This document shows, one piece after another, positions 1 to 11,730 of a stretch of DNA of 64,000 bases. Origin of the DNA: Craterostigma plantagineum (taxonomy: Eukaryota > Streptophyta > Magnoliopsida > Lamiales > Linderniaceae); contig JAPQWV010000652.1 in assembly GCA_027422505.1 (NCBI GenBank), positions 1-64,000 of the forward strand. Reading direction: 5' to 3'. A program made the translations under genes and the position numbers. Position 1 is the stretch's first letter. Every line of letters starts with the position of its first letter. The notes below the pieces were generated by a model. That model saw nothing but the letters and a program-made list of their open reading frames with translations, was not told the DNA's origin and did no database searches.

Positions 1-197
1 TATTCTAAAAGTGGGGTTGTCCCACATTGACTAATTCAAGCTCTTTGAGCCAATATATATAGAATGCTTTCTCCTCCTATTACCAATTGGGTTTAGGAAG
101 GACCCCTCGATTTTTTATATCTTCCAATGCAATACTGTAATCGGAATCATAAAAATAAACAGAAAAAAATAGCAAAATGATGTAGATGATATAATAT

Positions 198-967
198 AGG
201 TGTTGCTATTGGCACCCCAAAAACATGGGAAATTGTAAAGTTTTTAATTGTTCTTTGATTCATCAATACTAGCTTTACGTATTACTTTATTAAACTTTAT
301 TTTCATTAATGCTTTGATCAAGGCTCTTATTTACACCAGCTTTCAATAAATATAATTATTACTTTATGTTTGAAGTTAAATATACACTCTAACACTTAAA
401 ATAAAAGATATTTTTAAATTTATCAATATTATTCAACCTTCATATAAATATTTCAAATCAACATACACAAGTAGATTTAAATAAAACCAAGATTAATATC
501 ATATCTACAACTATTGCCTTTTAATCTTATACAATTTTATTTGATAAATGCGTAAACTATAATATAAATAAAACTTAAATTTGATTACTTAATTGTGTAA
601 ATGGATAGGTTAATATTATTTCATAGTAACATACACAAGTAGAAATAAAACGAGATTAATATCAAATATTGACTTCTAATCTTATACAGTTTTATTTAGT
701 AAATGTGAAAAATACAATTTAAATAAAACTTGTGATTATTTATTATTAATTCATTGTTACTACATCCGCAAAATTATCTACAAATAATAAATAAACAATA
801 GAGAAGAGTAATTAGGCAAAATAATGACAATCAACAGTAATTAATATTAGACTGAAAGTACGGCCATTTGGTGATCTTGAAATTTTCACTTTTTGTAATA
901 AATTTTAATTTATACTTAATAAATTAGGGGGTGTATATAGTAGTTTGGGGGTGCATATAGAATTTCC
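198..967. mobile_element. MULE-like non-autonomous DNA transposon
   Basis: The ends are imperfect inverted repeats: the left reads GGTGTTGCTATTGGCACCCC and the reverse complement of the right reads GGAAATTCTATATGCACCCC. The 9-bp word ATATAATAT lies immediately outside on both sides (189-197 and 968-976), and 9 bp is the target duplication length of Mutator-like elements. The interior is AT-rich with no credible ORF. Because the word is AT-rich it could match by chance, so this is a moderate call. Confidence 0.45.
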
Positions 968-2118
968 ATATAATATATATGTTTAAATGAGTTAGGCATT
1001 CATATATTATTTTTTATGATATATTGGGTGACGTGGACGAATGTGATGTAAGTAGATTTAATAAAGGGGAGTTAATACTATGTTGGACCATAGGAATTGG
1101 CTGGAGGTGTAAGAAATATTTAAGATAGGATGTCACCATAGACCATAAATAATATCCTTCAATTTAATTAAATCATAGAAAAAGGAAAAGAAAAGGAGAA
1201 CGTGAGAAAGGATATACGTTATTGCTGGGCAATTTAAGTCATAATACGTCAGCACACACACGCACTCTCCTAATCTCTACCAGTTTTATGTTTGTGGGCC
1301 CCCTTTGGTCTTTTATGTCCCAAACTAATTAGAGATGTAATAACTAATATCATCCCTTACAACTTACAAGCCCATAGGCCCACGGAAATAAATTTTAAAC
1401 TGTTGATTGCCAATATTACCCTTGCGTGGTAAAAGCAAAGCCTACGTAGCTTTTACTTATTTTCTCTTAAAATAAAACACGACCTTATTACAATCCTAAT
1501 CTTATTGGGATATAAAGAAATTGGGATCACTGCAATATATCATTATTTAAACATATTATCAACATTCAAAAGTTTGCTAAATTGAAGTGATTCGTCTCAT
1601 CTCGCCACTATCAACCTCAAGCCCACGGCATTTAACAGGAAACATTGACTTAGGAAAATAAGGCCGATTAGACTTGAAAAAAAGGGTGTAGTATAATTAC
1701 AATAGTTATACATAAATGTTAAATTATTGGTCTTCGATACGCAATTTAGCTCAATCATTGCGTAGCCAAACGACTCCAATAATTTGCTTTGACCGTTGAT
1801 TTCCGCTTCCTACGTTCTATTATATCTAAACTCCTTTGATCATCAGAACTTAATTACTACACTCACCGATTTTATTTCTCTCTTTTTTTCTAAATAAATA
1901 TACTCTTTATGAACACAGCACAACAGCCTTTATTAAATACACATATCCCACCTATTGTCGCCGTCCTCACAATAACCCTTCTAAAAAACGCCTCTCTCCT
2001 ATTTATTACACATTTTTCACCACCCTAATACTTCAAAAACCTCAGTGTCCTCATCCTCCAATAATCTTCAAATTCAGATAAAAATAAAATATCACACTAA
2101 TAATTTCATCATCAGAAT
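968..2118 (+). other. Intergenic region and presumed promoter/5' UTR of the MYB gene
   Basis: I see no protein-coding gene here. The stretch is AT-rich with pyrimidine-rich patches near 1870-2000 and the A/C-rich leader typical of a plant 5' UTR just before the ATG at 2119. A TATTTATT string near 2000 is a possible TATA box. No RNA gene was recognised. Confidence 0.4.
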
Positions 2119-3378
2119 ATGGGTCGATCGCCATGCTGTGATAATAAAGCTGGTCTGAAGAAAGGGCCATGGACGCCCGAAGAAGATGAGAAGCTTTTAG
2201 CTTATATTGAAGAACATGGCCATGGAAGCTGGCGTGGGCTGCCTTCAAAAGCTGGTTTCTCTTTTTCAGTTTATTTCATATCTACTTATTTCTTTATTAC
2301 TTTTAGCTTCTTGTGTAATAAAATTGGGAGCAAATTTCATTAGGTTTGCAGAGATGTGGTAAGAGTTGCAGATTGAGGTGGTCTAACTACCTAAGACCTG
2401 ATATTAAAAGGGGAAAGTTCACTTTACAAGAAGAGCAGACCATTATTCAGCTCCATGCTCTTTTAGGTAATAGGTAAGGAAAAAGAAAATGATCAATACA
2501 TCGTTGCAGAAAATTTAGGGAAAAAGAAATGATCTTTTTAAATGTTTTTCGGACATGTTTTTTTTTTTTTTTTTTTTAAGGTGGTCGGCGATTGCGACTC
2601 ACTTGCCTAAGAGAACGGATAATGAGATAAAGAATTATTGGAACACTCATTTGAAGAAAAGATTAGCTACAACGGGGATTGACCCAATCACTCACAAACC
2701 GCATAATAATAATAATAAAAGAAACGACGACGTTTTGTTGCCTTCCGGCGACAATGGCTATGATGCTAAGAACGCCGCCAATCTGAGCCACATGGCTCAG
2801 TGGGAGACGGCTCGGCTCGAAGCCGAGGCTAGGCTTGCTCGTCAGTCTAAGCTTCGCTCGGCGGCGGCGGGGGCTTCGTCGGTTAAAGAGGTGATTTTTA
2901 CTATGTAATACTTGCATGGATTAGGTTGGTCCACATTTCTGTTTTAAATGGTAATAAAATATATCGTAACCATCTTCAGGCACAGAGCTGTGAAGAGGTG
3001 CTGGGACCCACGCGATGCCTCGACGATGTGCTCACGGCGTGGATAGGAGGAGGCGCCACCGCCGGGGAATTGGAATCTCTGACCTCCATCGTGGTTTCCT
3101 CCGCCGGATTTTTAACGACAGCGGCGGAGACGAGCAGCTGCTGGTGGTCGTCGTCTTCTTTACTTTCTTCGTCGGAGACTTGGGATTCCAAAGGAAAAGT
3201 TGACGGAGAGAGAAAAGATGTTAAGACTGTAGCTTCGATCTGCGGCGATGACATGGACGGCGGCGGCAGCGGTTCAACTGATGGAATTGTTGATTGCTTT
3301 GAATTAGAAGGTGATAAGAACTATTGGGACAACGTTCTTAATTTGGTTACTTCATTATCGCCTTCTCACGCGTTATGA
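2119..3378 (+). CDS. MYB16: R2R3-MYB transcription factor, MIXTA-like (subgroup 9)
   Basis: This is a nuclear DNA-binding regulator; family members control conical-cell and trichome outgrowth and cuticle formation. My exon model is 2119-2254, 2344-2473, 2581-2890 and 2980-3378 (975 nt, 324 aa), with GT-AG introns and consistent phases 1, 2 and 0. The R2 repeat starts at MGRSPCC...[12 protein letters not shown], and R3 contains [20 protein letters not shown]. Directly after R3 lies the subgroup-9 signature [18 protein letters not shown]. The C-terminus contains CLDDVLTAW and ends with a [11 protein letters not shown] motif as in MYB16/MYB106. The third intron is less usual; reading through it adds six residues and a stop. 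Intron 2 ends in a long T run. Two broken copies of exon 4 plus flank lie downstream. MYB16 versus MYB106 cannot be decided here. Confidence 0.9.
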
Positions 3379-3572
3379 ATATTAACTGGTCTTTTGTATA
3401 TAATAATGACAATAAAATAATAATAATAATACAATAATAATAATAATAATGAAGAATGATAAGAATATGTATGTGTAGTGATTTATTTTATGTATTGAAC
3501 GTTCGTTCTTGTTATTATCTATATGTAAGGTTGTGATTACTATTTAATATGTATTAGTATTTCATATATGAC
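3379..3572. other. 3' UTR and flank of the MYB gene
   Basis: This AT-rich tail has an ATAATAATAATA-type microsatellite at about 3405-3450. It is repeated, with changes, after both MYB fragments (10,489-10,680 and 15,653-15,830). It ends at ATGAC, the target site of the solo LTR that follows. Confidence 0.6.
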
Positions 3573-4802
3573 TGTAGACAATTAAACATAAATTGTCTAT
3601 TATATTATTGAAATTAAATAAGTTAATTCCAAGAAATAAAATAAGATCATTTAATTAAATTGCTATATATTGATATCTATAATTAATCTCAGGCTAATAA
3701 ATAGTTTATTTAACTAATAAATTATTATCATATATGATAATATATATTCCTTTTATACAACATCTTATACATGATAATATGTGTAGAGATTTGCTAAATA
3801 CGTCAGGGAATCAAATGAAATATCATAAAATCGGCAGATATTGAGAAAATCAAGTAAAATATGGAAAAAAATCAAATCAAATCAGATCAGGATCAACCCA
3901 TATATGGGTAGAATTAACTTAGTATGGACGAAATACACCAGGCGATTATATTTTTCTATTACTAAGAATTCTCTACGTTTATAAATACGAGGCTTCGGAA
4001 TTCAGAAAAGACAAGTCAGAGAGCAAAGAGAATTAGAAGTAAGTCTTTGATAGCATTCGAAAATTCTCTCATAATCGTACGGTTGCAACGAGAAAAGCCC
4101 GTGCGAGTTCTCGGAAGCACGCGGTTCAATATTCAAGACCCGTGCGAGTTTATCATAATCGCACGGTTGTAACGTGGAACGAGTTCTCGGAAGTGCGGGG
4201 TTCAATACTCAAGACCGGTGTGAGTTTCTCATAATCGTACAGTGCAACGAGGAATGCCCCTGCAAGTTTCTCGGAAGCGCGTGGTTCAACGCTCAAGACA
4301 CGTGCGAGTTTCTCATAATCGCACGGTTGCAACGAGGAAAGCCCGTGCGAGTTTCTCGGAAGCGCACGGTTCAATACTCAAGACCCGTGTGAGTCTCTTG
4401 GAAGTGCATGGTTCAAAGCCCGAGTCCCGTCCTTTCAAAAATATCAAGTCCAAGTGTTAGCTTCGTGACCAAGCCCAAAAGGCCCACGAAATGTTCGAGA
4501 AAATGATTTTCGACAAATATCAAGTTCAACTGTTACCTTCGTGATCAAGCCCAAAAGTCCATGAAGAAATGCCCATATTTCACAAGTTTTCGCTAAGACG
4601 CTAAGTTCGTGATCAATCCCAACGGCCCACGAAGAAAGCCCAAGTCAAGAAATCTCGAAGATTAAGAGGCTTCTAAAGTCCTTAAGATTTTATAGAGTGA
4701 ATAATCAGAGGAATAAGTAGAGATAGAGTTCATTAAATTTCATCAAATTTACTTTGTACTATTTTTCTGGTATTCGATATTCGATAAAGAAAATACACTA
4801 CA
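3573..4802. mobile_element. Solo LTR (1,230 bp) with TSD ATGAC
   Basis: The element starts TGTAG and ends CTACA, a TG...CA pair forming a short terminal inverted repeat. It is flanked by ATGAC at 3568-3572 and 4803-4807. The related flank near 15,815 reads straight through TATATGACAAATGAC without it, and the copy near 10,670 has TATATGATAAATGAC, so both are empty sites. No gag, pol, primer site or second LTR accompanies it, so it is a solo LTR. Its centre holds an ~82-bp minisatellite. Confidence 0.8.
4060..4420. repeat. ~82-bp minisatellite inside the solo LTR
   Basis: The phrase CATAATCG[C/T]AC recurs at about 4070, 4152, 4231 and 4314. Each unit also carries GTGCGAGTT, CTCGGAAGC and GGTTCAA. 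The units have open frames on both strands, which explains several short overlapping ORFs without known domains; I do not regard them as genes. Confidence 0.75.
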
Positions 4803-5205
4803 ATGACAAATGACTTTTGTGAAATTTCGTTAAAGGGCCTTATTGGGCCGGTCCACATAGAAGGAGAGTTGGCCATATAAGAGATGATCTTTCCATCCTA
4901 AAACCAATTGTTGATAAGTGGAGTGAACTCATCTACTGATATACCGATCAAACTCTCCTCAATTATCCAATGTGGGACACATGTGAGTCATTTAGTGTTA
5001 TCTATTTTAACAGACGACTAAAAATTAACTTTAAAATATTTTCTGGGTGAGAAATAATAACCTCAAACATTAATATCGTCGTGATTTTGGCAATGTTTGA
5101 AAAGGGTGAGAAAATAGAGTCTCATCTCAATATTGTTCCCGTCAAGATTTCAAGGACTAAATAGTTCTGTTAGAATGCTTCAATATGATATGGAAACAAA
5201 TAGTA
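4803..5205. repeat. Duplicated spacer between MYB flank and copia remnant (copy 1)
   Basis: This non-coding block begins near GACAAATGACTTTTGTG and contains GGGCCTTATTGGGCC and AATGTGGGACACATG. Close copies occur at about 10,674-11,090 and 12,374-12,780, and a broken one flanks the Athila-like element (15,820-15,935 and 30,691-30,830). It marks the unit of local amplification. Confidence 0.7.
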
Positions 5206-5456
5206 TATATGTCTATATATCAGCGCAGATTAGGCATAGATTTAGCCTGTATTTACAGTATAGATTTGTATATATCAGCGCATATTAGGCATAGATTTAG
5301 CCTGTATTTATATTATAGATTTGTATATATCCTTAGCATAAATAGGTTGCGATAATCAAGGAGATAATATCATCTTTGTACACTATATATACGCTGGTAT
5401 TGTTAATGAATACGATAAGCTTTTCCAAACACGTATTATTTCTCGTTATTTTGTCA
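5206..5456 (+). repeat. Ty1/copia 5' LTR, copy 1 (left end uncertain)
   Basis: The right end is set by a terminal CA at 5455-5456 followed directly by TGGTATCAGAGC, the primer-binding site (initiator-Met tRNA) of many plant copia elements. The sequence holds two ~70-bp direct repeats built on GATTAGGCATAGATTTAGCC. The left boundary may instead be TGTTAGAATG at 5168, but that phrase also occurs at the unoccupied site near 30,800, so I place the start after it. No matching 3' LTR is present. Confidence 0.55.
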
Positions 5457-7830
5457 TGGTATCAGAGCAAGGCTCTCTGTGATCGTTTTGGTGTCATGGC
5501 GGATTCCGGAGAAAGCGGTAAGGTGGTCGTAGGCAGTGATGAGACAGTGCGACGCAAGAAAATCTCACCGTATGATCTCACTGCCACTGACAATCTAGAA
5601 AACATCATCACTCAAGTTCAATTAAAGATGAAAGCAACTACGACGAATGGTCTCGGTTCGTGAAGATGGCTTCGCGGGGCGCGAAAGTAAGTTCGGATTC
5701 GTGGACGGAAGTATACAACAACCGGCTGAGGAATCATCGGCTTTCGAGGATTGGTAGACTATCACTTCCCTGTTGGTCCCATGGATTATGAATACGATCG
5801 AGCCATCCTTCCGATCGATGATTACGCACATGGAGATTGCAAAAGATCTGTGGTTGGACAGCGGGGAGAGGCCTTCCATCGCCAACGGAACACGTATTCA
5901 GCAACTCAAGGAGAATTGGCCCATTGCAAACAAAGGGGGTCGAGCATTGTCGCCTACTACGGACGCTTGAAATGTGCGTTTGTAAGATACCCGTATGGTA
6001 AAAGGGTTGGCGTGTCTATGATCTGGAAACTGTCTTGTGTCTCGAGACATTGCGCTTTTTGAATCAGAATTTCTTTATTCTTAACCGGATTCTGATGAGT
6101 AAATCCCTCAATCCTTACTACTGAGGTTGTTCTCGATGACCATGATGAGATCGAAGCTCTAGTATCATCTCAAAACGAACAAGAATCATCGTCTGTTCCC
6201 AGCGCTCCCGATGTAATTCCTAGTAATGACACTTCTGTAGACAGGGGAGGTATGCGCGATAATAATGTAGAGGAAGAAGTTTTGGGATGTGGGCATCGAG
6301 CTAAAGTCTGAAATACTCGTCTTCGTGACTTTGTCGCTCGCACCATCAATGCTTCTAGCCCCTTTCACAGCTCGCCATCCTCCTCAGTTGCCTCAGGTCT
6401 GATATATTCTATACATGACTGTGTAACATATGATCTTTTCCCCCATGACATCAAGCATTTTTGGAGTGTAGCTGCATGTATTGAGCCCCGAACATTTGCG
6501 GAACCAAACCAGGATGTTCGATGGCAAACTGTCATGCGCCAAGAAATTCAGGCCCTCGAAAACAATGGAACGTGGACAATCGAGTCGCTTCCCCGACAAA
6601 CGCGCTATTGGATGCAAATGGGTGTTCAAGATCAAGTATCATTCGTATGGGACGCTTGAGCGTTATAAGGCCAATGTTGATTGGAAAATCATCAGATCGA
6701 GGGGATCGATTATAATGAGACATTTTTCCCTGTCCCAACAATGTTTGTTGTTCGTACCTTTTTGGCCATGGCCGCCGCTAAAGGTTGGGGATTTCATCAA
6801 ATGGAATGCCTTCTTCATGGGGACCTCGAAGAAGAGGTATATATAAAGTTGCCACCCGATCTTTCTTCTGCAGGTTCAGACAAGGTGTGTCGTCTTTGTC
6901 GTTTTCTTTGTGGCTTGCGACAAGCGCCTCGTTGTTGGTTCGCCAAACTGACCGGCACATTGTGGGAGTACGGGTATCAACAGTCTCGATCCGACTAATC
7001 TCTCTTTACTTTACAATGTGGGTCTCTTCAGCTTAATATGTTGATTTATGTCGATGATCGCATTATTTCTAACAATGATGATTATATAGAGAGTTTCAAA
7101 GACTATTTAGGGTCGTTACTACCATATGATCTTGGCGGCCTTAAGTATTTCTTGGGGATCGAGGTGGCACAAAATTCCTCGAGTCTTTTTCTTTGTCAAA
7201 GAAATCTGCGTTGGATATCATTGCCTAAGTCGGTTTATTAGGTGGCAAAACCTATTGGTTTTCGATGGAACATAATCATAGATCTCGTTGGTCGCCGACA
7301 ACACGCACGAATTCCATGCGCTATCGTCATCTTGTTGTGTGTTTGATCTACCTCGCAGTCACATGAACTGAGTTGTCTTACTCTGTTCATGTGTTTGCTC
7401 AGTTTATGCAGAAACCGATGCAATCACATTGGGATGCTGCTCTTCAGGTTGTCCGTTATCTGAAACGATGTCCATCCTCGTGCTGATTGTGATTTACAAC
7501 TCTGTGGTGGTGTGATTGCGATTGGGCAGGTTGTCCTTTGACACGCCACTCTTTCACTGGATGGTTCATTCGATTGAGTCAGTAGCATGTTTCTTGGAAG
7601 ACCAAGAAACAAAAGACTGTTACACATCGCATCTGAGTCCGAGTATCGTTCTATGACATCTACTATTGCGAACTGAAATGGTTGAATGGCTGGCTCCTAT
7701 GGCTCAGTGTTTCTCACTCTCAACCTACCCGTCGCCATTGTGACAGTCAGGCAGCGTTACACATTGCTGCCAACCGTTGCGATCTTGGTTATGTACGTAG
7801 CATAAGCAGTCGAAGACATGCAAATGAGAG
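5457..7830 (+). pseudogene. Degenerate, internally deleted Ty1/copia polyprotein, copy 1
   Basis: From 5496 the reading frame starts MADSGES...KKISPYDLTATDN, the usual copia Gag N-terminus, and continues with WIMNTIEPSFRS and RIQQLK in another frame. Near 5,970 Gag jumps directly into a tail of the copia integrase C-terminus (YPYGK...RVYD). Zinc knuckle, protease and integrase core are therefore missing. RT pieces follow: GIDYNETF, KVCRL and LIYVDD at 7041-7058. RNase H remnants (SHWDAAL, DSQAALHIA) run to about 7,800. Frameshifts and stops are frequent and there is no 3' LTR, so no functional protein is expected. Confidence 0.85.
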
Positions 7831-9055
7831 AGAGAAGTCGGCTTGCCGTATAAAATTTCACAAGGCGTCTTGCCGTGCAAAATACTCAACGGAGTACGAT
7901 TAATAGGATATCCGGCCGTTATCCCAGGATTTAACCGATCAAATATTCGAGTTTAATTGAAAGGGACGGGTAACATTCCCCCCGAAAAACATCCCCGCGT
8001 GGGAAAATCTCCCGAGCGATATTTAGCAAGAGACGTCCTAGGGCGATCCAAGCCCGAAGAGGCGCTCAAGAGGAACGATGTTTAGCTCGAATAACACACC
8101 GAGGAGGACATCGCATGAATGACGGAGCTGAGAAGTGCATGTGCCGATGTGGGATAGTTGAATGGATTAAAGAAGCCAAGTGATATATTCTAGAAAGCAC
8201 TAGGTAGGCAAGTAGGAACATGCAAGTGAGGACATGGGAAAAGGGCACCAAGCGTGGAAGGACTAGACGTGGAGAGAACTATGGGATAAGATTGCACTAG
8301 TTGTGAGTGGGTAGATACAACCACCATTACTCCCTCAATTGTGCTATATAAATGCGTTTAGAGATATAGAAAAAAGGGGAAATGCTCGAGAAAGAATACT
8401 ACGCCAACTCTCCCTTTTGATATTAGATGATGATATACATGCGGAAAGAGAAAATCAGGAGCGAGCCGACTAGATCGCCGAGGACGAGCCGAGCGCGTCG
8501 GCATGAACGTCTCAAGAAGTCGGCTTGAACGAGCCGAGCAACTCAATCTCAGCCGATCAGCCCTGATTCGCGAACAGAAAGAAGGCGAGTATAACCAAGC
8601 CCCTCGAGGAGGAGAGGGGAAGCTCGGGCAAGACGATTTCATATTGAGAAGAAGCAGTCATGGGAAGAATCGAAGGAAGGAGGGAAAGAGAACGTGGGAA
8701 GAACGTGGAGAAGACCACGTTGTCGCGAGAAGGCCGCAAAAGAAGCGGGCTAGGGTGATGACCAGGTCAAGGCAGGCGAAACGAGGTTAGTTTAAAAAGG
8801 TAACATTCGAGTCATTTCGCAGGTATGTTTGGACGAACACTGAAACTGTCTTTTGAGCCTAGCACCTGTAATTACCAGTTTTTTATGACAAAGATGAATA
8901 TCCGACTTGAGCGTCGGAGGGGCGTCATCGAAACAACGCCTTTCTAGCTTGTTTTCTCTAATATTTCAGGCATACTACGACGGCGACGATAGCAAGCGGT
9001 CTATTTTACGCGCCATCGCAGGGAGGCGATTTTTTGGGACGCATCACCGGCAGTT
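7831..9055 (+). repeat. Probable LTR/leader fragment of another LTR retrotransposon
   Basis: This block is GC-richer than its surroundings and begins abruptly inside the copia RNase H remnant. It contains CTTGAGCGTCGGAGGGG followed downstream by CGCGCCATCGCAGGGAG. Both resemble the LTR end and primer-site region of Tat-type Ty3/gypsy elements. I could not find the terminal repeats or a target duplication. The ORFs in it are arginine/serine-rich and look non-genic. Confidence 0.4.
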
Positions 9056-9945
9056 AAGATGCATTCTCCCAGAACTGAATGTTTAGCTGAGCTTGGAAAC
9101 GCAGAGCATAGGCAACGTTAAAGATGTGTTGATGCTTGTGTTCTACTCGACCATTCTGTTGTGGAGTCTCAACGCAGGATGTTTCGTGTACGATATCGCG
9201 TGTGCGAAATACTCCATCATACACATTAACTCTTTCCCATTATCGCTTCGTACAATCTTTATCAACTTTTCGAATTGTCGTTCCACCATCGAGAAGAAAT
9301 TACGCAAAGTCGAGAACACTTCATTTTTGTCAACCCACAAAACAATCCATGTGACACGTGAAAAATCGTCGCTATTGTAAAAAAATAACGAGCTCCAGAG
9401 AATGTGAGAACACGGTATGGCCCCCATAAATCATAGTGAATCAAACCAAATAATTCATTACTGTTAGAAGTACTAATAGGAAAAACGTCTCGACACTGTT
9501 TGGCTCTAAAACAAATGCCGCACGCATTATTCATGCTACTATCCTTACTAGGCCCAATATGTGGAACAAACTCTAGAACCTTGGAGGACGGATGCCCTAA
9601 TCGCTGATGCCACACATCTAATGAGGATGTCTTCTTCGTCGTCACAGCCGCCACAGTCTCTGTGTCTCGAAAGAACTATAGCCTCTCTCGTTGCTTTTCC
9701 ACTCCAATCAGCATCCTCGACGTGGGGTCCTGTATAACGCATGAGTCCTGAGTAAAGTGAGCAACACAAGCAGAGTCCTTCAACAGCAGTGAGATAGAAT
9801 TAAATGACACAATGAACTGGGCACATAAAGCACATCTAGCAACGTCATATTGCGATTAAGAGTCACAGTTCCAGCTTTAGTGGCGACTACCCTCTGACTT
9901 TGGTAATTGAACCGGCACACCATTTATTTCTTTAACGGTGGTGAA
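9056..9945 (-). pseudogene. Inverted Ty1/copia fragment: protease linker to integrase core
   Basis: Read on the minus strand, several frames give consecutive copia segments: FTQDSCVIQDPTSRMLIG, then LDVWHQRLGHPSSKVLEF with the pre-integrase His residues and the C-x2-C pair in ACGICF. After these come HYDLWGPYRV, DDFSRVTWIVLW, VRSDNGKE and a tail resembling NVAYALRFQA. These cover the integrase zinc region and parts of the D-D-E core. The fragment is frameshifted repeatedly. It is exactly the part missing from the forward copies on either side. Confidence 0.8.
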
Positions 9946-9957
9946 GTGAAGAGGTGA

Positions 9958-10488
9958 TTAAGCTTCGCTCGGCGGCGGCGGCTTCGTCGGTTAAAGAAGT
10001 AATTTTTTACTATGTAATACTTGCATGGGTTAGGTTCGTCCACGTCATCAATTCTGTACCTTTTTAAATGGTAATTAATAATATCGTAACCATCATCAGA
10101 CACAAAGCTGTGAAGAGGTGGTGCGACCCACGCGATGCCTCGACGTCCTCACGGCGTGGATATGAGGAGGCGCCACCGTCGGGGAATTGGAGTCTCCGAC
10201 CTCCACTTTGGTTTTCCTCCGCCGAATTTTTAACGACGGCGGCGGAGACGAGCAGTTGTTGGTGGTCGTCGTCGTCTTCTTTACTTTCTTCGTCGGAGAC
10301 TTGGGATTCCAAAGGAAAAGTTGACGGAGCGAGAAAAGATGTTAAGACTGCGGCTTCCATCGGCGGCGATGACATGAACGGCGACAGTGGTTCAAATGGT
10401 GGAATTGCTGATTGCTTTGAATTAGAAGGTAATAAAAACTATTGGGATAGCGTTCTTAATTTGGTTACTTCATTATAGCCTTCTCACT
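9958..10488 (+). pseudogene. MYB 3'-end fragment, copy 2
   Basis: The copy begins inside MYB exon 3 at TAAGCTTCGCTCGGCGG, keeps the third intron and all of exon 4 and continues into the 3' flank. Small deletions, for example in the codons for CLDDVL, shift the frame. The C-terminal DCFELEG and [12 protein letters not shown] are still readable. There is no promoter, R2 or R3, so it cannot make a MYB protein. Confidence 0.85.
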
Positions 10489-11090
10489 CGCCTAAATATT
10501 AACTGATCTTTTGTATATAATAATGACAATAATAATAATGATAATAATAATAAATGATAAGAATATGTATGTGTAGTGATTTATTTTATGTATTGCACGT
10601 TCGTTCTTGTATGTATTTGTATTTCATATAATAGTGATTTATTTTATTTTAATATGTATTTGTATTTCATATATGATAAATGACTTTTGTGAAACTTCGT
10701 TAATGGGCCTTATTGGGCCGGCCCACATAGGAGGAGAGCTGGCCATATAAGAGATGATCTTCCATCTTAAAACCAATTGTTGATAGGTGGAGTGAACTCA
10801 TCTACTTATATACCGATTAAACTCTCCTCAATTATCCAATGTGGGATACATGTGAGTTATTTAGGGTTATCTATTTTAACAGACTATTATCAATACACTT
10901 TAAAATGTTTTCTGGGTAAGAAATAAGAACCTCGAACATCAATATCGTCGTGATCTTGGCAATGCTTGAAAAGAGTGAAAAAATAGAGTCTCATCTCAAT
11001 ATTGTTCCCGTCAAAATTTCAAGGACATAAAGTTCTATTAGAATGCTTCAATATGATATGGAAACAAATAGTATAGAGTTCTATATATCA
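10489..11090. repeat. Copy 2 of the MYB 3' flank and spacer (without the solo LTR)
   Basis: It parallels 3379-3572 joined directly to 4803-5205. The junction TTTCATATATGATAAATGAC corresponds to the empty target site of the solo LTR. No coding potential was seen. Confidence 0.7.
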
Positions 11091-11730
11091 ACACAGATTA
11101 GGCATAGATTTAGCCTGTATTTATAGATTGAGCATGTGAGTATAGATTAGGCTCTCTGTGATCGTTTGGTGTCATGGCGGATTCCGGAGAAAGCAGTAAG
11201 GTGAGGCAGTGATGAGACAGTGCGAAGCAAGAGAATCTCGCCGTATAATCTCACTGCCAATGACAATCCAGAAAACATCATCACTGAAGTTCAATTAAAG
11301 GGTGAAAGCAATTACGACGAATGGTCTCGGTTCGTGAAGACGGCTTTGCGGGCGCGAAACTAAGTTTGGATTCGTGGACATAAGTATACAACAACCGGCT
11401 GAGGAATCGCCGAATTTCGACGATTGGTAGACTATCACTTCCATGTTGGTCTCATGGATTATGAATACGATCGAGCCATCCTTTCGATCGACGATTACGT
11501 ACATGGAGATTGCAAAAGATCTGTGGTTGGACAGCGGGGAGAGGCTTTCCATCGCCAACGGGCCACGTATTCAGCAACTCAAGGGAGAATCGGCCCATTG
11601 CAAACAAAGGGGATCGAGCATTGTCGCCTACTACGGACGCTTGAAACGTGTGTTTGTAAGATGCCCGTATGGTAAGAAGGGTAGGCGTGTCTATGATCTG
11701 AAAGCTAAAAACTGTCTTGCGTGTCGGGAC
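11091..11730 (+). pseudogene. Truncated copia derivative, copy 2
   Basis: The LTR is mostly deleted and the primer site is gone. Gag is readable in pieces (SWIMNTIEPSFRS, IANGPRIQQLK) and carries the same Gag-to-integrase-tail fusion as copies 1 and 3. At about 11,730 it breaks straight into the minisatellite of a solo-LTR copy, so this is a recombination junction. Everything downstream of the integrase tail is lost. Confidence 0.8.

Noticed and set aside
4002..4460. Overlapping ORFs on both strands in the minisatellite
   Set aside because: They follow the ~82-bp repeat period and have no domain; open frames are a by-product of the repeat.
6393..7627. Several minus-strand ORFs opposite the copia remnant
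   Set aside because: They are shadows of the plus-strand RT/RNase H remnants and show no domains of their own.
8503..8790. 95-residue Arg/Glu-rich ORF
   Set aside because: Lies in an LTR-like fragment, has no domain and is overlapped by equally long ORFs on the other strand.
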